DNA of 64,000 bases. Origin: Trichomonas vaginalis G3. Lineage: Eukaryota; Parabasalia; Trichomonadida; Trichomonadidae. Each line of letters begins with the position of its first letter. Positions within the stretch are counted from its first letter, which is position 1. This document shows, in pieces, positions 26,993-37,365 of the stretch. The notes under the pieces were generated by a model that made no database searches, was not told the origin of the DNA, and worked only from the letters and a program-made list of their open reading frames with translations. Position numbers and translations under genes: made by a program. Location of the stretch: the NCBI RefSeq assembly GCF_026262505.1, contig NC_067206.1, positions 24,567,896 through 24,631,895 on the forward strand. Direction: 5' to 3'.

Positions 26993-27795
26993 TTACTTAC
27001 CAATAAAATTTCTTTGTTATGACACTTTCTCCGGTTTATAGGACCTCTCTCATATTCTATCTTGTCATATCTAAACTCATAGTCATGTATGTCCTCTAAC
27101 CATCTCATAACGGTTTCCAAACCACTTTTATCGGATGTAAAGTAAAAGCATGGATGGTTATGTAAAACGTCTAAAGTTTCTAAAGAGTCTCTCAAAGTCC
27201 AGTCTACTTGGTATTGAAAATCCCATGTGTTATAGAACGGCGGGTCTACTATAAAGAAAACATTTTCCTTGTCTTTATATTTTTCATACAACTCTGTCCA
27301 ATGACATCTCACAAACTCTATACCCTCAATATATTTTTCTATGTTCTTTTTGAAAACCTTTGTATAGTTAAGATATAAAACTTTTGACATAAGTGTTTCA
27401 ATGTCATGAACTCTTATAGAACCACTATATAATAGTCTAGCAGATATACTATCCCAGTCTATATATTCTGCTTTTTTCAAAACCTCTCTCACAATATTTT
27501 TCTTATCTAATGGTATACTTTCCATCTTACCTATAGGTATCTTTTCTTTTAACTCTTTCAATATTTTGTTTGTGTCTGGAATATGTTTGAGACGGTTCAT
27601 ATAGTTGTCGAAGTCATTGCATATAATCTTTGAGTCAGGGAATACGGTATGGCACAAATGGGATATATAGAACCTTCCACCGAACAAATCTACAAATGTT
27701 AGACCATTCGGTAGTTTCTTAAGTTCTCTCAATAGAATATCTTTACATCTACTCTTATTTCCAAAGAAGGGTAACGGTGGTTTTGTAAAATTCAT
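26977..27795 (-). CDS. D12-class N6-adenine DNA methyltransferase
   Basis: I chose the ATG at 27795 (MNFTKPPLPFFGNKSRC); the upstream extension to 27852 has a different, A+T-run composition. PFFGNKSRC and FVDLFGG form the SAM-binding region and VDPPFY the catalytic DPPY-type motif in Dam/D12 order (272 residues, near the usual 270). It would put a methyl group on adenine in DNA. N6-methyladenine is, to my knowledge, reported as a major DNA mark in trichomonads with Maverick-linked methyltransferases. The 3' third is duplicated in inverse at the left end of the element. Confidence 0.85.
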   Translation of the reverse strand: MNFTKPPLPFFGNKSRCKDILLRELKKLPNGLTFVDLFGGRFYISHLCHTVFPDSKIICNDFDNYMNRLKHIPDTNKILKELKEKIPIGKMESIPLDKKNIVREVLKKAEYIDWDSISARLLYSGSIRVHDIETLMSKVLYLNYTKVFKKNIEKYIEGIEFVRCHWTELYEKYKDKENVFFIVDPPFYNTWDFQYQVDWTLRDSLETLDVLHNHPCFYFTSDKSGLETVMRWLEDIHDYEFRYDKIEYERGPINRRKCHNKEILLVSKCGLK

Positions 27796-27927
27796 TTTAT
27801 ATATAATAAAAATGTTTTTTTCCTGAAAAGTGACAGAAAAGTGACAAAACATGAAAACTACTCGGTCAAAGTCTTGTCAGTTTTGTAAAATAACCGTCCT
27901 ATCTTGTTTTAAAATGGAGAAAAGGCT
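27796..27927. other. Short noncoding leader between methyltransferase and terminal repeat
   Basis: A+T-rich with an AAAAGTGACAGAAAAGTGACAAAAC direct repeat near 27827-27850. I see no gene in it. Confidence 0.5.
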
Positions 27928-28191
27928 TCTCAAAGTATACTTCCTTGGAACGCCCGTAACTTTTCTGTAGCGACGATAGACCCTTACTTGTCCGGACATA
28001 GTTATACTATTTTGAGTGCTCTACAAAAAAAGTCAACAGCGACGACTCTCAAAAAATTTTATGGGCTAGAAGGGGCGCAGCCCCTGGAAAGCCCCCTATA
28101 CCCAAAAAAACCTCATTTTATACTAAACATCTTCGGGGCTAGAGGGCACGAAGTGCCTGGAAGCCCCACTACCTTTTTTTTTTTTTTTTTT
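27928..28191 (-). repeat. Right terminal inverted repeat, copy A
   Basis: It is the reverse complement of 3539-3792, starting TCTCAAAGTATACTTCC and ending in CCCCACTACC plus a T-run. Both G+C hairpins are present here too (GGGGC-GCA-GCCCC near 28075, GGCAC-GAA-GTGCC near 28148). Confidence 0.85.
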
Positions 28192-28197
28192 TTCATT
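28192..28197 (+). repeat. Target-site duplication, right (TTCATT)
   Basis: This is the mate of the TTCATT at 3533-3538. The T-run before it is longer than the left A-run (about 20 versus 8), as expected if homopolymer slippage occurs at the ends. Confidence 0.7.
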
Positions 28198-28212
28198 ATG
28201 GTAGTGAATCTT

Positions 28213-28803
28213 TCATTCATGAAAATAATTATTTCTAATTTCTTTTACTCTCTCATACATACTAGATTTAAAGAATTCAGAACTTTTACCATAATCTCCT
28301 AAATGTTTTCTTATCCCTAACGTGTGCCAGTTATTATATGAAACTGAATAAACTTTATCTTTATCTTTACACCTTTCATCACTTCCAATATATTTATATC
28401 TCAGTTTTGATTTAGCATTTTCATATTCATTAGCGTTTAATAATTCACAGTCTTCCTTTTTAAATTGATGTTTAAGATATTCAGGATTTAATACTCTACG
28501 TTTATATGCTCCTAACTTAGTTCTAAAGGTTTTTCTACAAAATTTAGGAATTCCATCCTCTTTAATGTCATCAATGATTTCCATTTCATTATTTTCAATT
28601 TCTTCTTCTCGTTTATGAGGTCTTTGATTATGACTCCATTGATTCCATGAAATTAAATATTCTTTATCATTATATTTATACCTCATTAGCTTATTTTGGC
28701 TTTCATATTCATTTAATAATTCACAATCTTCATTTTTAAATTGAAGTTTAACCCATTCAGGATTTAAACAATGTTTAATTAATCGCGGAATATCTGACAT
28801 CAT
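28213..28803 (-). CDS. Two-repeat protein of the older element (DNA-binding type suspected)
   Basis: The intact 196-residue protein consists of two related modules of roughly 60 residues: residues 10-65 (CLNPEWVKLQFKNEDCELL...RYKY...WNQW) and 103-175 (VLNPEYLKHQFKKEDCELL...RYKY...YNNW). An acidic linker separates them. Such ECELL/RYKY modules occur, as I recall, next to phage and virus endonucleases and may bind DNA; this is not proven. It lies 15 bp outside the right end of copy A and is read as part of the interrupted older element. Confidence 0.6.
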   Translation of the reverse strand: MMSDIPRLIKHCLNPEWVKLQFKNEDCELLNEYESQNKLMRYKYNDKEYLISWNQWSHNQRPHKREEEIENNEMEIIDDIKEDGIPKFCRKTFRTKLGAYKRRVLNPEYLKHQFKKEDCELLNANEYENAKSKLRYKYIGSDERCKDKDKVYSVSYNNWHTLGIRKHLGDYGKSSEFFKSSMYERVKEIRNNYFHE

Positions 28804-29304
28804 CTATATATAGCTTCTTTTATAAAAGATAAAAAAATAAATTATTTTAAAATTAATGTTAATTTTTTAATGCGTTTAGTATATAATATTTATTACTAAT
28901 TTATTTAATAATGTCGCGCTTTCTTACGAATTCATGACTTAAAAAACGTAAGAAAAAATTTTATATCATCTCTATATAGAAGATGTGAAAATATACCTTC
29001 ATCTATATATAGACGTAACAAAAAAAGTCACACAACCCTTCCTATCCTACTACTAACAAATATATATATATATATGTGTGTTGAATTTATTGTGTTCCGA
29101 ATTTCAGTACAGAGAATATCGACATTCAAGTTAAGAAATCCTGTTTAAACAGAAATAAAGATGATAAAAAATTTTTAGTGTCAAAAAGTTTACAAATGTA
29201 TACAGAAAGTACTTAAACGGAGTTTTTTTTGTCGACCTTATATAAATTATAACTTAATTTTTTTTACTTTGTTATTACATCAAATAAAATAAATAATATT
29301 TTTT
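28804..29304. other. Intergenic DNA, possible right end of the older element
   Basis: It contains a hairpin TTTCTTACG...CGTAAGAAA (about 28918-28953), a pair of ATCTATATATAG-like segments (28965-29010) and a TATATATATA run (29055-29075). The ATCTATATAG pair might belong to a terminal repeat, but no partner was seen in the window. No gene is visible. Confidence 0.4.
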
Positions 29305-32082
29305 TTAAAGATCTTCGAGGTTATCAGAACCATTTGCTTGGTATTGCTTAATGACATCCTTTGCAATATTTTCCAATCTCATTATCATCTGTTTTCTGGA
29401 CTGCGAGTCCTTTGTCGGTGATTTATCACTCAAAGATTTCGCAGAAATTTTAGAAGGAGATTCTTTCGTTGTGTTGTTTGTTGCCATCAATTTGAGGGCC
29501 GTCAGAGCGTAGTCTGATACAGAAGCTTTGATTGTAGACTTGAGAGTTAGTTTGAGAACTCTTATATTCTCTTCAAACTCGTTGTTTATTCTTTCTAACT
29601 CTCTTTCACTTTCTTCTTCGAGAACTTTGAGTTCCTGGCATTGTTTCTCTTCTAACTTCTTAACTCTTTGGTTGTGCTTCCTGTCAATCTCGTATTCGTT
29701 CTGCTTAAGAAGCTTTTTCTTCATTTTCATCATTTCATTTACTTTAATTTGGGCTTGATCGTATTCACCTTGTTGTGTTAGCTTAGCGGCCATCTGCTTA
29801 AGGGATTCTACCTCTGGAAATACCTTGTTCTTGAGTTGTTCCTTCTCAATTATGTATTTCTTTTCGAGATTCGTTAATTCTTTGATATGGACGGTGTTCA
29901 TCTTGGTATTGAAGCTCATCTCAACGGATTTGTAATGTTCTACCAAGGATTGGTCCTTCTTATCGATGAATTCGTGCTTCTTCGATTCATAATTTGTCAA
30001 AACTTGGTCAATAACGTCTTGGAATGCTTGATCGATGCATGTGACTATTTCAGCACGTTGGTCGATATCGTTTCCTTGAATCATTTGGTCAATTTCTTTG
30101 ACTCGTTGGATATTTACCTCCAAAGCTGCTTTTCTTCTCATTTCGCTAAGTATTTTACCATTCTGGGCAACAAGAGATGGTAATTCTTGAGAATATTCAA
30201 GAGCTTTTTTGAAATCATATACTCTAACTGATTCTATGACCTTAATTCTAAGAATTTCGATCAAATCAGAGGTTGTTCCAACAACACTTTCCTCGACATG
30301 CCTTCTGATTGCATCCTTTACTGCTGGATTCGACTCATCGGATTTTGAAATCTTGGATTTAGAAGATCTAGCAACAGAACGACATTCTTCTGTAGCTGTT
30401 GCTCTTGAGAAACTCGATCTGCTATCATCTGTCCTTCTGTTTGTCTTTCCAGTCAGCTTTTTACTATCATCTTCTAATTCTGTCTCAAGAAGCCTCATAT
30501 CCTTTAAATGGTTATGCATTAATTCATTTAAGTAATCAAGGAAATCCGAAAAATGATTTATTTGCTCTTCTTGTTCTTCCTCTTCTTGGTTGTCACTTTT
30601 TTCTTCATCGTTTTCTTTTTCCTCGTTTCCCTGTGGCTGGTATTTAGTGAAGAAAACCTTTGAAGCTGCGGACAGAGTGTTGATAAGTTCTCTGGTAGTG
30701 TAGGAGATTGCTTGGCGAAGCTTTAGAGAGTTCTCGGAGATCTCTGCGGCAACTTTTTGATTATCTATCTCTTGATCTCCAGATTCTTGGGCTACTTTCT
30801 CGCGAATTACATCAGGAAGATTCTTCTCGTTATCAAGGCATGATACAAGGTCATCGAATTTCTTGTCTAATGTGTCTAATAAATCTTGTTCGAGATCTGT
30901 AGCGGTGGCAGTATCATTTGCCTTGATAGATGTAGTATAGAAGTCGATATATTGCTCGTAAGTTGGGAAATCTGCCTTTGTCTGTTGAATATCTCTGAAT
31001 AATTTCATAAGATTTTCAGATGCTTGGTAAACTTGTTCGTTCTCCGATGCCTGAGATGTAAGAAGCATCAGATCCTTTAATTCAGTGTAAATTACCATGA
31101 AAAAGCTATTATTTGTATTTGTTTGGAATTCGAAGACTAATCTCTTAGCATTTGCTTCTTTCTTCTCTTCGCTATCTTCCTCATCCTCTTCGTCCTCTTC
31201 TACATTTTCTGTAGGCTGTATTTGGCCAATAAAATTGTCAAATGATTCAATTTGGACTTTTATCAATTCCAGGAGCTGGTTGAACATGTCTTCACGTTTG
31301 CCATGATATTTCTCGATCATCTCTTCATTATCAGTCTTATTTCCCGTATAAACGTGTTGTAAAGGATAATAAGCCGAAAGTAAGTCATAAGACTTCCGTA
31401 ATTGGCAGGATTGGTCGAAAAAGTAGACCGTAAATTTGGAGACTATTTCGTCAAGTATTTTCGATTGTTCTTCTTCCATTGGCTGAGAATAAGTTTCCGT
31501 ACAGAAATTGAAGACGCTAATGAGAGATTTAATTACAGACTTGTTCATTTTCTCTGCAAAATTGTATTTAGCTTCTTTAAGTTTTCTGACTAAAGATTTC
31601 TGTCGGATTTTCTCGGCGCTATTAATATATTTATCGGCTAGATCAAGATAAGAGTATATGAGGTCTTGGCATGTGTTAAGCAATATTTCGATTGATTCAC
31701 TGTCTTCTTGTTGAAATGCAAACGATTTGCATGCCTTTTTAAGATAATTGAAAGCTCTACTCTGTATATTGGTGGCTGTTAGTTGGAATGAATCCATTCT
31801 ACCTTCGAATAAGCTTTGGCATGATTCGATTTCATCAGTATCATTTTGTCTTGCAGCAGATCGAAGATAATTCCAATTTGTTTGTAATAAACCAATGGTT
31901 GCCATTTTAATGTCGTTACTAAGTTTGACTATGGAGGCCGTATTATCGCTATCATAATTATTTTTGACAGATTCTTTCAATTTTCCTATTAAATCGTCAA
32001 TAGCTGCAATTTGGTCATCAATACTAACCTTTGGTTGAAATTCCTGTATGGAACGACGCTTAGAAGAAGTAGATGATGACAT
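29305..32082 (-). CDS. 925-aa coiled-coil protein, function unknown
   Basis: This is an intact, largely helical host protein. Acidic low-complexity runs occur near residue 295 (EEDEEDEEDSEEKKE) and near 495 (EKENDEEKSDNQEEEEQEEQ). A Ser/Arg-rich part follows at about 545-570. Strong coiled coil covers roughly residues 690-860 (KKLEEKQCQELKVLEEESER). There is no catalytic motif that I recognise. Cytoskeletal or flagellar coiled-coil proteins are numerous in trichomonads, so that is the likeliest class, by composition only. Confidence 0.75.
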   Translation of the reverse strand: MSSSTSSKRRSIQEFQPKVSIDDQIAAIDDLIGKLKESVKNNYDSDNTASIVKLSNDIKMATIGLLQTNWNYLRSAARQNDTDEIESCQSLFEGRMDSFQLTATNIQSRAFNYLKKACKSFAFQQEDSESIEILLNTCQDLIYSYLDLADKYINSAEKIRQKSLVRKLKEAKYNFAEKMNKSVIKSLISVFNFCTETYSQPMEEEQSKILDEIVSKFTVYFFDQSCQLRKSYDLLSAYYPLQHVYTGNKTDNEEMIEKYHGKREDMFNQLLELIKVQIESFDNFIGQIQPTENVEEDEEDEEDSEEKKEANAKRLVFEFQTNTNNSFFMVIYTELKDLMLLTSQASENEQVYQASENLMKLFRDIQQTKADFPTYEQYIDFYTTSIKANDTATATDLEQDLLDTLDKKFDDLVSCLDNEKNLPDVIREKVAQESGDQEIDNQKVAAEISENSLKLRQAISYTTRELINTLSAASKVFFTKYQPQGNEEKENDEEKSDNQEEEEQEEQINHFSDFLDYLNELMHNHLKDMRLLETELEDDSKKLTGKTNRRTDDSRSSFSRATATEECRSVARSSKSKISKSDESNPAVKDAIRRHVEESVVGTTSDLIEILRIKVIESVRVYDFKKALEYSQELPSLVAQNGKILSEMRRKAALEVNIQRVKEIDQMIQGNDIDQRAEIVTCIDQAFQDVIDQVLTNYESKKHEFIDKKDQSLVEHYKSVEMSFNTKMNTVHIKELTNLEKKYIIEKEQLKNKVFPEVESLKQMAAKLTQQGEYDQAQIKVNEMMKMKKKLLKQNEYEIDRKHNQRVKKLEEKQCQELKVLEEESERELERINNEFEENIRVLKLTLKSTIKASVSDYALTALKLMATNNTTKESPSKISAKSLSDKSPTKDSQSRKQMIMRLENIAKDVIKQYQANGSDNLEDL

Positions 32083-32843
32083 TGTAATTTATTGAAGGGA
32101 AAAAACCGTTCTTTGCATTGTAATGAAAACTGAAATTGCTTTTCTCATTAAAATTATTTTAGATACAATATTACCTTTATTTTATTCTTTGCAATCATCA
32201 AAATTTGTCAAAAATGAATTGTTTCAGCTATTGAAGATTATTTTCTTGGTTATTCATAATTAGGAAATAAAATCAAATCATATTTTGATAATTGGAGATT
32301 AAAAATTGATATGCCTCGGATAGAATGGTTACAAATATTCATGAATCCAATAAGCATTATCTTTTTTTTTCATAATAGATTTATAATTTCAGTATTCTGT
32401 TTCCAATAACATGGAAAATAAAATTGTTCAATAAAATTATCTTGATTTGAATGCGTAGTATTTCATTATAGAACAATGATATACATTGAGATTTTGTTTA
32501 AGAGTTCAAATTCATATTCTCTCTGTTTCATGTTTGAAAATCATGTGTTTACATTCGTTACTTATCAAACAAGTTGTCGTGAATGTTTTGAATATATGTC
32601 ACAACTTTTGATATAGGTAAATAAATATATATATGCCTTTAAATTCAAAAGATATGGCTAATTACTCAATAAATCACCTATCTTCATATTCAGATCCGAT
32701 TTTCCCACATGATTCGGAATCTACTCATTTAAAAAATGCATTTTATGCTATAAGAACAAAATTTGGAAAATATAACTTTACAAAATTTGAAAAAAATATT
32801 ACTTTACATGTCAAAATGAATATACGTTTTTTTTTAAGAAAAA
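32083..32843. other. Intergenic region with the first copy of a duplicated block
   Basis: The stretch 32441-32614 recurs, diverged, at 33546-33754 (shared TTTCATTATAGAACAATG, TTTTGTTTAAGAGTTCAAATTCAT and CATGTGTTTACAT). An ORF at 32633-32884 (MPLNSKDMANYSINHLSS...) follows the block and might be the remnant of a lost gene; its composition is not convincing, and its end overlaps the centrin start. Confidence 0.5.
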
Positions 32844-33332
32844 ATGGCTGTTGCTGGAATTTCAAGAAAGTCCCAGAGGGCTGATTTAACTGAAGAGCAA
32901 AAACTTGAACTACATGAAGCCTTCGATATGTTCGATACTGATGGCTCTGGCAAAATCCAGGCAAATGAGCTTCGTGTTGCATTAAGAGCACTTGGCTTTG
33001 AACCATCAAAGGATGAACTTAGAAGAATGATTACAGATGTGGATAAGAAAGGAAATGGCTATCTAGATTTCCCACAATTTATGGAAGCAATTGTTAAAAA
33101 GATTAGTGAACCAGATCATGATGAAGAGATTGAAAAATCATTTAAATTATTCGATCAGAACAAGGACGATTTCTTAGATATTGACGATCTTAAATATGTT
33201 GCAGATTTAATCGGTGAATCAATGAGCCAAGAAGAGCTTAATGAAATGATCAAGGAAGCTGATCAGGATAAAGATGGAAAAGTTACACTTGCTGATTTCA
33301 AGCGTGTTGTTCAACGTGCAACTTTATTTTAA
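32844..33332 (+). CDS. Centrin/caltractin-type EF-hand protein
   Basis: The intact 162-residue protein has the usual centrin length. Four EF hands are visible: D31-E42 ([12 protein letters not shown]), D65-F76 ([12 protein letters not shown]), D104-D115 and D140-D151. The first has the canonical Glu at position 12, the others Phe or Asp, so calcium affinity is probably uneven. The basic head (SRKSQRA) and the RALGFEPS segment are typical of centrins. It should act in the flagellar basal bodies and microtubule-organising centres. Confidence 0.9.
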   Translation: MAVAGISRKSQRADLTEEQKLELHEAFDMFDTDGSGKIQANELRVALRALGFEPSKDELRRMITDVDKKGNGYLDFPQFMEAIVKKISEPDHDEEIEKSFKLFDQNKDDFLDIDDLKYVADLIGESMSQEELNEMIKEADQDKDGKVTLADFKRVVQRATLF

Positions 33333-33793
33333 ATATTTATTTGATATTACAACTAATTACAGCATATCCAATGCTAAGAAATACTTTCTTCTTATTTTTT
33401 ACATTGAATAACTACAAAAATAATGAATTATTATGAATATTATTATTTTCTAAGCAGACTTTGATAAAATTAAAATGAGTACGATAATAACCTTTATGAA
33501 GACATGAGATTACTAATGCAAATTTCCTTGAATGTTGTATGTTACCTTGATTTGAATACTTATTATTTCATTATAGAACAATGTCTTATGTTCTAATTTT
33601 GTTTAAGAGTTCAAATTCATAGTCTTTCTATTAGAATACATTTCATAATGGTAAATCTTGAAAGGCACGAACATTGACATTCATGTGTTTACATACATTA
33701 AATGTAAAACAAGTGGTTGTGAAAGACTTGAATATAAGTTACAACTTCTGAAGGAATATTAGTCAATTTTTTTTTGATTAGTCAAAAATTTTA
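33333..33793. other. Intergenic region with the second copy of the duplicated block
   Basis: 33546-33754 repeats the block at 32441-32614, with about 35 extra bases (around 33630-33665). It now lies upstream of the ankyrin gene, ending 40 bp from its start, so both genes may share ancestral promoter sequence. Confidence 0.5.
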
Positions 33794-34456
33794 ATGTTTT
33801 CACTAACACGCGCAAAAGATCCCCTTACTAAAGCATGCGAAGAAGAAAATCTCGAAAGTGTTAAATCTCTTATAGAGAACGGTAACTATAAAGTAGAATC
33901 TTTAGGTTTACCACTCATTCTTGCGTCATATCATGGTCATCTTGAAGTTGTTAATTATCTTATCTATATTGGAGCTGATAAAGAAGCAAAGGATAATAAT
34001 GGATGGACTCCACTCATTTGGGCATCAAGAGAAGGTCATCTTGAAGTTGTTGAATATCTTATCTCTATTGGAGCTGATAAAGAAGCAAAGGATAAAGATG
34101 GATGGACTCCACTCATTTTTGCATCATCTAATGGTCATCTTGAAGTTGTTAAACATCTTATCTCTGTTGGAGCTGATAAAGAAGCAAAGAATAAATATGG
34201 ATCTACTCCACTCATTTATGCATCACAATTTGGTCATCTTGAAGTTGTTAAATATCTTATCTCTGTTGGAGCTGATAAAGAAGCAAAGAATAAAAATGGA
34301 TCTACTCCACTCATTCTTGCGTCATATCATGGTCATCTTGAAGTTGTTAAATATCTTATCTCTATTGGAGCTGATAAAGAAGCAAAAGATAAAGATGGAA
34401 AATCTGCTCTTGATGTCGCAAGTGGTTCTGTGAAAAAATACTTATTATCAATTTGA
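33794..34456 (+). CDS. Ankyrin-repeat protein
   Basis: The 220-residue protein has a short head (MFSLTRAKDPLTKACEEENL) and then five near-identical 33-residue ankyrin repeats (pattern GHLEVVKYLISIGADKEAKDK), ending in a capped half repeat. The DNA is a 99-bp tandem repeat, so copy number probably changes easily. Ankyrin proteins are a greatly expanded family in T. vaginalis and bind proteins; the partner is unknown. Confidence 0.85.
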   Translation: MFSLTRAKDPLTKACEEENLESVKSLIENGNYKVESLGLPLILASYHGHLEVVNYLIYIGADKEAKDNNGWTPLIWASREGHLEVVEYLISIGADKEAKDKDGWTPLIFASSNGHLEVVKHLISVGADKEAKNKYGSTPLIYASQFGHLEVVKYLISVGADKEAKNKNGSTPLILASYHGHLEVVKYLISIGADKEAKDKDGKSALDVASGSVKKYLLSI

Positions 34457-37365
34457 TTTAAGGGATCACTATCCTAGCTGTTAACAATTATTCATTTTTT
34501 AACGCTTACTGAAATACTTTTTCCCTACGATCGAATTGATGTTTTTATGAATAAACGTAAATATTGCTTACATTATTCATATTCTATCTTTTCACTGTTT
34601 CAAAATCTAAAAAAGATCTCTAGATGAAGGCTCAAGGGGTAACTAACGTGCATAATGCTACTCTAGGATTTTTGTTGAATTTTTTGACAATTGGCATGAA
34701 GCGTCATTGAAAATTAACCTTAAAAACCCGAATTGAAAGCCATGTCATAGGGGTGTAAGCGCACACTTAAGGATTTGCTCCAACGATAATGAGTATTCAA
34801 TTTTTAAGGGTCCACTGTAAGGCCAAATAAGGCCTATCGTCGTCCCAAAAATATTGCTCAAGATGGTGTTTTTACTAAGGCCCAAAAATTTTTGGCCAAC
34901 ATTTCAAAACGAAGGATGTTGTAAACAGAAATTCATCAAAAGTGACACTTCAGAAAAGCTAAAATATTGAATTTTTGGAACTTTTGATAGAGCACGTTTT
35001 TAAATATTAATTAAAGTAAATGTATATTTTGTAAAGATTCTTTTTAATAAAAAAATTTTGAAGAAGAACACAAAATCTTCTGAAAAATAATATCACATAA
35101 ACTCATATTATTTTCTAATATATAGCTATTTTATATAAAAATCAAATTCAATGATCTTAAAAGCGAAGGATAAACCTCAAAATTTACGAATATAATGAGT
35201 GGGAATATAATGCTTATCTATCATAAAACCATATGAAATATCAATTTTTGCTTTACGCCTAATTTTTGACGACAATTAGCAAAAAATGTTAAATGTTAAC
35301 ACTCAGTCCATTTGAATATGAAAAATAAAATTGACTTTGATTAAATGTTTTTATTTATCATGCAATTCTTCTTGCGACCAAAGATTTGAATAAAAGTTCA
35401 AAAAATAAGATAGCTTAAAAAATAATATACGGTAGTGTTTACTAATAGATGAATAGTATATAAATTCTATTAAAATGGATTTGATCCAAAAAAATATAAA
35501 ACCAAAAATAATTGTTATAAGTTAAATGAAGAAGTAATTTAAAACGATTTTATTTATGATCAAATTTTATATATTTTTTTGGATCAAATCCATTTTAATA
35601 GAATTTATATACTATTCATCTATTAGTAAACACTACCGTATATTATTTTTTAAGCTATCTTATTTTTTGAACTTTTATTCAAATCTTTGGTCGCAAGAAG
35701 AATTGCATGATAAATAAAAACATTTAATCAAAGTCAATTTTATTTTTCATATTCAAATGGACTGAGTGTTAACATTTAACATTTTTTGCTAATTGTCGTC
35801 AAAAATTAGGCGTAAAGCAAAAATTGATATTTCATATGGTTTTATGATAGATAAGCATTATATTCCCACTCATTATATTCGTAAATTTTGAGGTTTATCC
35901 TTCGCTTTTAAGATCATTGAATTTGATTTTTATATAAAATAGTTATATATTAGAAAATAATATGAGTTTATGTGATATTATTTTTGAGAAGATTTCATTC
36001 TATATGCCTATGAAAAGTACTCTCAAAACTAACTTTTTCCTAATTATAATTAAATCTAGAATATTGTATTATGCTTAGTATTATTTCATTTTTCTCATTC
36101 AATTTAGAATTTACAAATGTCAAAAAATTGAGAGCAGTCACTTTTGATGAATTTCTGTTTATTACAAAATGATTCTTCAAAAAATTATTTTTCGGATTTT
36201 ATTCGGTAAAAAAAACGTTACAGAAAACGCCTATAAAATTTCGAATTTTCCCTAAAAAATTCAGTGCAGGTCGATTTAAGAGATTTTTCAAAAATAATCA
36301 TATCAGTAGATAGGGTATAATATAGAGAAGCTTTATGAATAACTTAAAATCCGGGAAACTCAATATTCAACGAGAAAAATGCTTAACGAATCTCACTTTT
36401 GGTGTAAACATCACAAAAAATTGAGAGAGCTTTCTGGTCGGAAGCCTCTCTTAACAATGTTTGTGTTTACAAATTGAAATGAATGCTTAGAATTTAAATA
36501 TTAAGGATACAGATTATTAAGAGTCGTTAATGTGGAATTGAGAATAAGAATATAAATGGATAAATAAGTTTTTTGAAATTGAAAACAAAAATCGGAATTT
36601 AAGAAAACATTTAGCTCTAGAAAATAATACTAAGTTCAAGTTTTGACATATTAACTTTTCATTAAAACTTTCAAAATTGAGAAATATTGAGACTGCATAC
36701 AAAAGTAAAAATCAAATAATAGTATGCCTTGTAAATTACAAAACAAAAATATTAGAAGAAAAAAGTCAATCAATATTGAAAAAAATTAAAACTTAAAAGG
36801 AAATGTGCAGAATAGAGATCTATTTAATTGTTGTCTAAAAAAATAATCAACTCTTTTTATATGTTTTATAAACCTAATTGATAAAATAAATAGTATTCCA
36901 TATGTAGTTTGCAGTTTCGTCATTAACAGGAATTTTCTCATAAAAATTCAAAAATAAATGAATTCTATAAACATATTGTGAATTTGTTTTGAAAAAATTC
37001 TTTGATAAAATAAACTACTATAATGAATATTGTTTTGTCTTATAAAACTTCAAAAGGGGTCCAAAAGTCCTATTCAAAATTGAACGTTATATCACAACGG
37101 ACAAAAATTCAGGATCTGATATTACCTCAATGTTATATCTCTACTCGATTAAAATGCCGATTAATTTTTCAGTCGATTCTTTTTCTATTTTCAATAGAAT
37201 TCTTACGATAACAAAAGTGAATGAAACCCATGTATAATTTTTGTATGTTAGGTCAATATCACTCTCTATTGCATCCAAGCTCAAAATTCAGTATTATCTC
37301 AAAATTGAGTCCTCAATATTCTCAAAAGTTTTTTTGTAAACCTTACAAAATTATTAATCATTATC
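34457..37365. other. 2.9-kb intergenic region without convincing genes
   Basis: Apart from the long palindrome (annotated separately) it holds scattered A+T-rich sequence. The ORFs at 36517-36702 and 37023-37211 have no gene-like composition. The part 34600-34920 is less A+T-biased (for example GGGGTGTAAGCGCACAC) and could be an old transposon piece; I cannot name it. Confidence 0.5.
34922..36166. repeat. Long palindromic element (about 1.25 kb)
   Basis: Inner arms of about 420 bp, 35077-35502 and 35565-35993, are almost perfect reverse complements around a 60-70 bp spacer. Examples: TACGGTAGTGTTTACTAATA near 35430 against its complement near 35622, and GGATTTGATCC at 35480 against GGATCAAATCC at 35579. 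Outer arms match more weakly: AACAGAAATTCATCAAAAGTGAC (34923) against GTCACTTTTGATGAATTTCTGTT (36137). No ORF is present. It resembles a nonautonomous fold-back/TIR DNA transposon; no clear target duplication was identified. Confidence 0.75.

Larger units (their letters stand above)
3539..28191. mobile_element. Maverick/Polinton copy A, complete element
   Basis: The element is bounded by inverted repeats (3539-3792 and 27928-28191) whose outermost bases are A/T homopolymers. TTCATT flanks both ends (3533-3538 and 28192-28197), which fits the 5-6 bp target duplication known for Mavericks. Inside are integrase, family B DNA polymerase, packaging ATPase, helicase, capsid-like proteins and a methyltransferase, the expected Maverick set. 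I did not find the adenovirus-type cysteine protease that many Mavericks carry. At least seven genes carry single-base frameshifts, so this copy looks unable to act alone. Confidence 0.9.

Noticed and set aside
27988-28302. 104-aa ORF across the right terminal repeat
   Set aside because: It reads through the T-run and into the flanking gene's antisense; a product of the repeat sequence.
33921-34433. Leu/Ile-rich 170-aa ORF overlapping the ankyrin gene
   Set aside because: It is a +1 frame shadow of the 99-bp tandem repeat; the ankyrin frame is clearly the coding one.
36517-37211. Two small ORFs in the 2.9-kb intergenic region
   Set aside because: Composition is typical of random A+T-rich frames, with no neighbouring signals or similarity inside the window.
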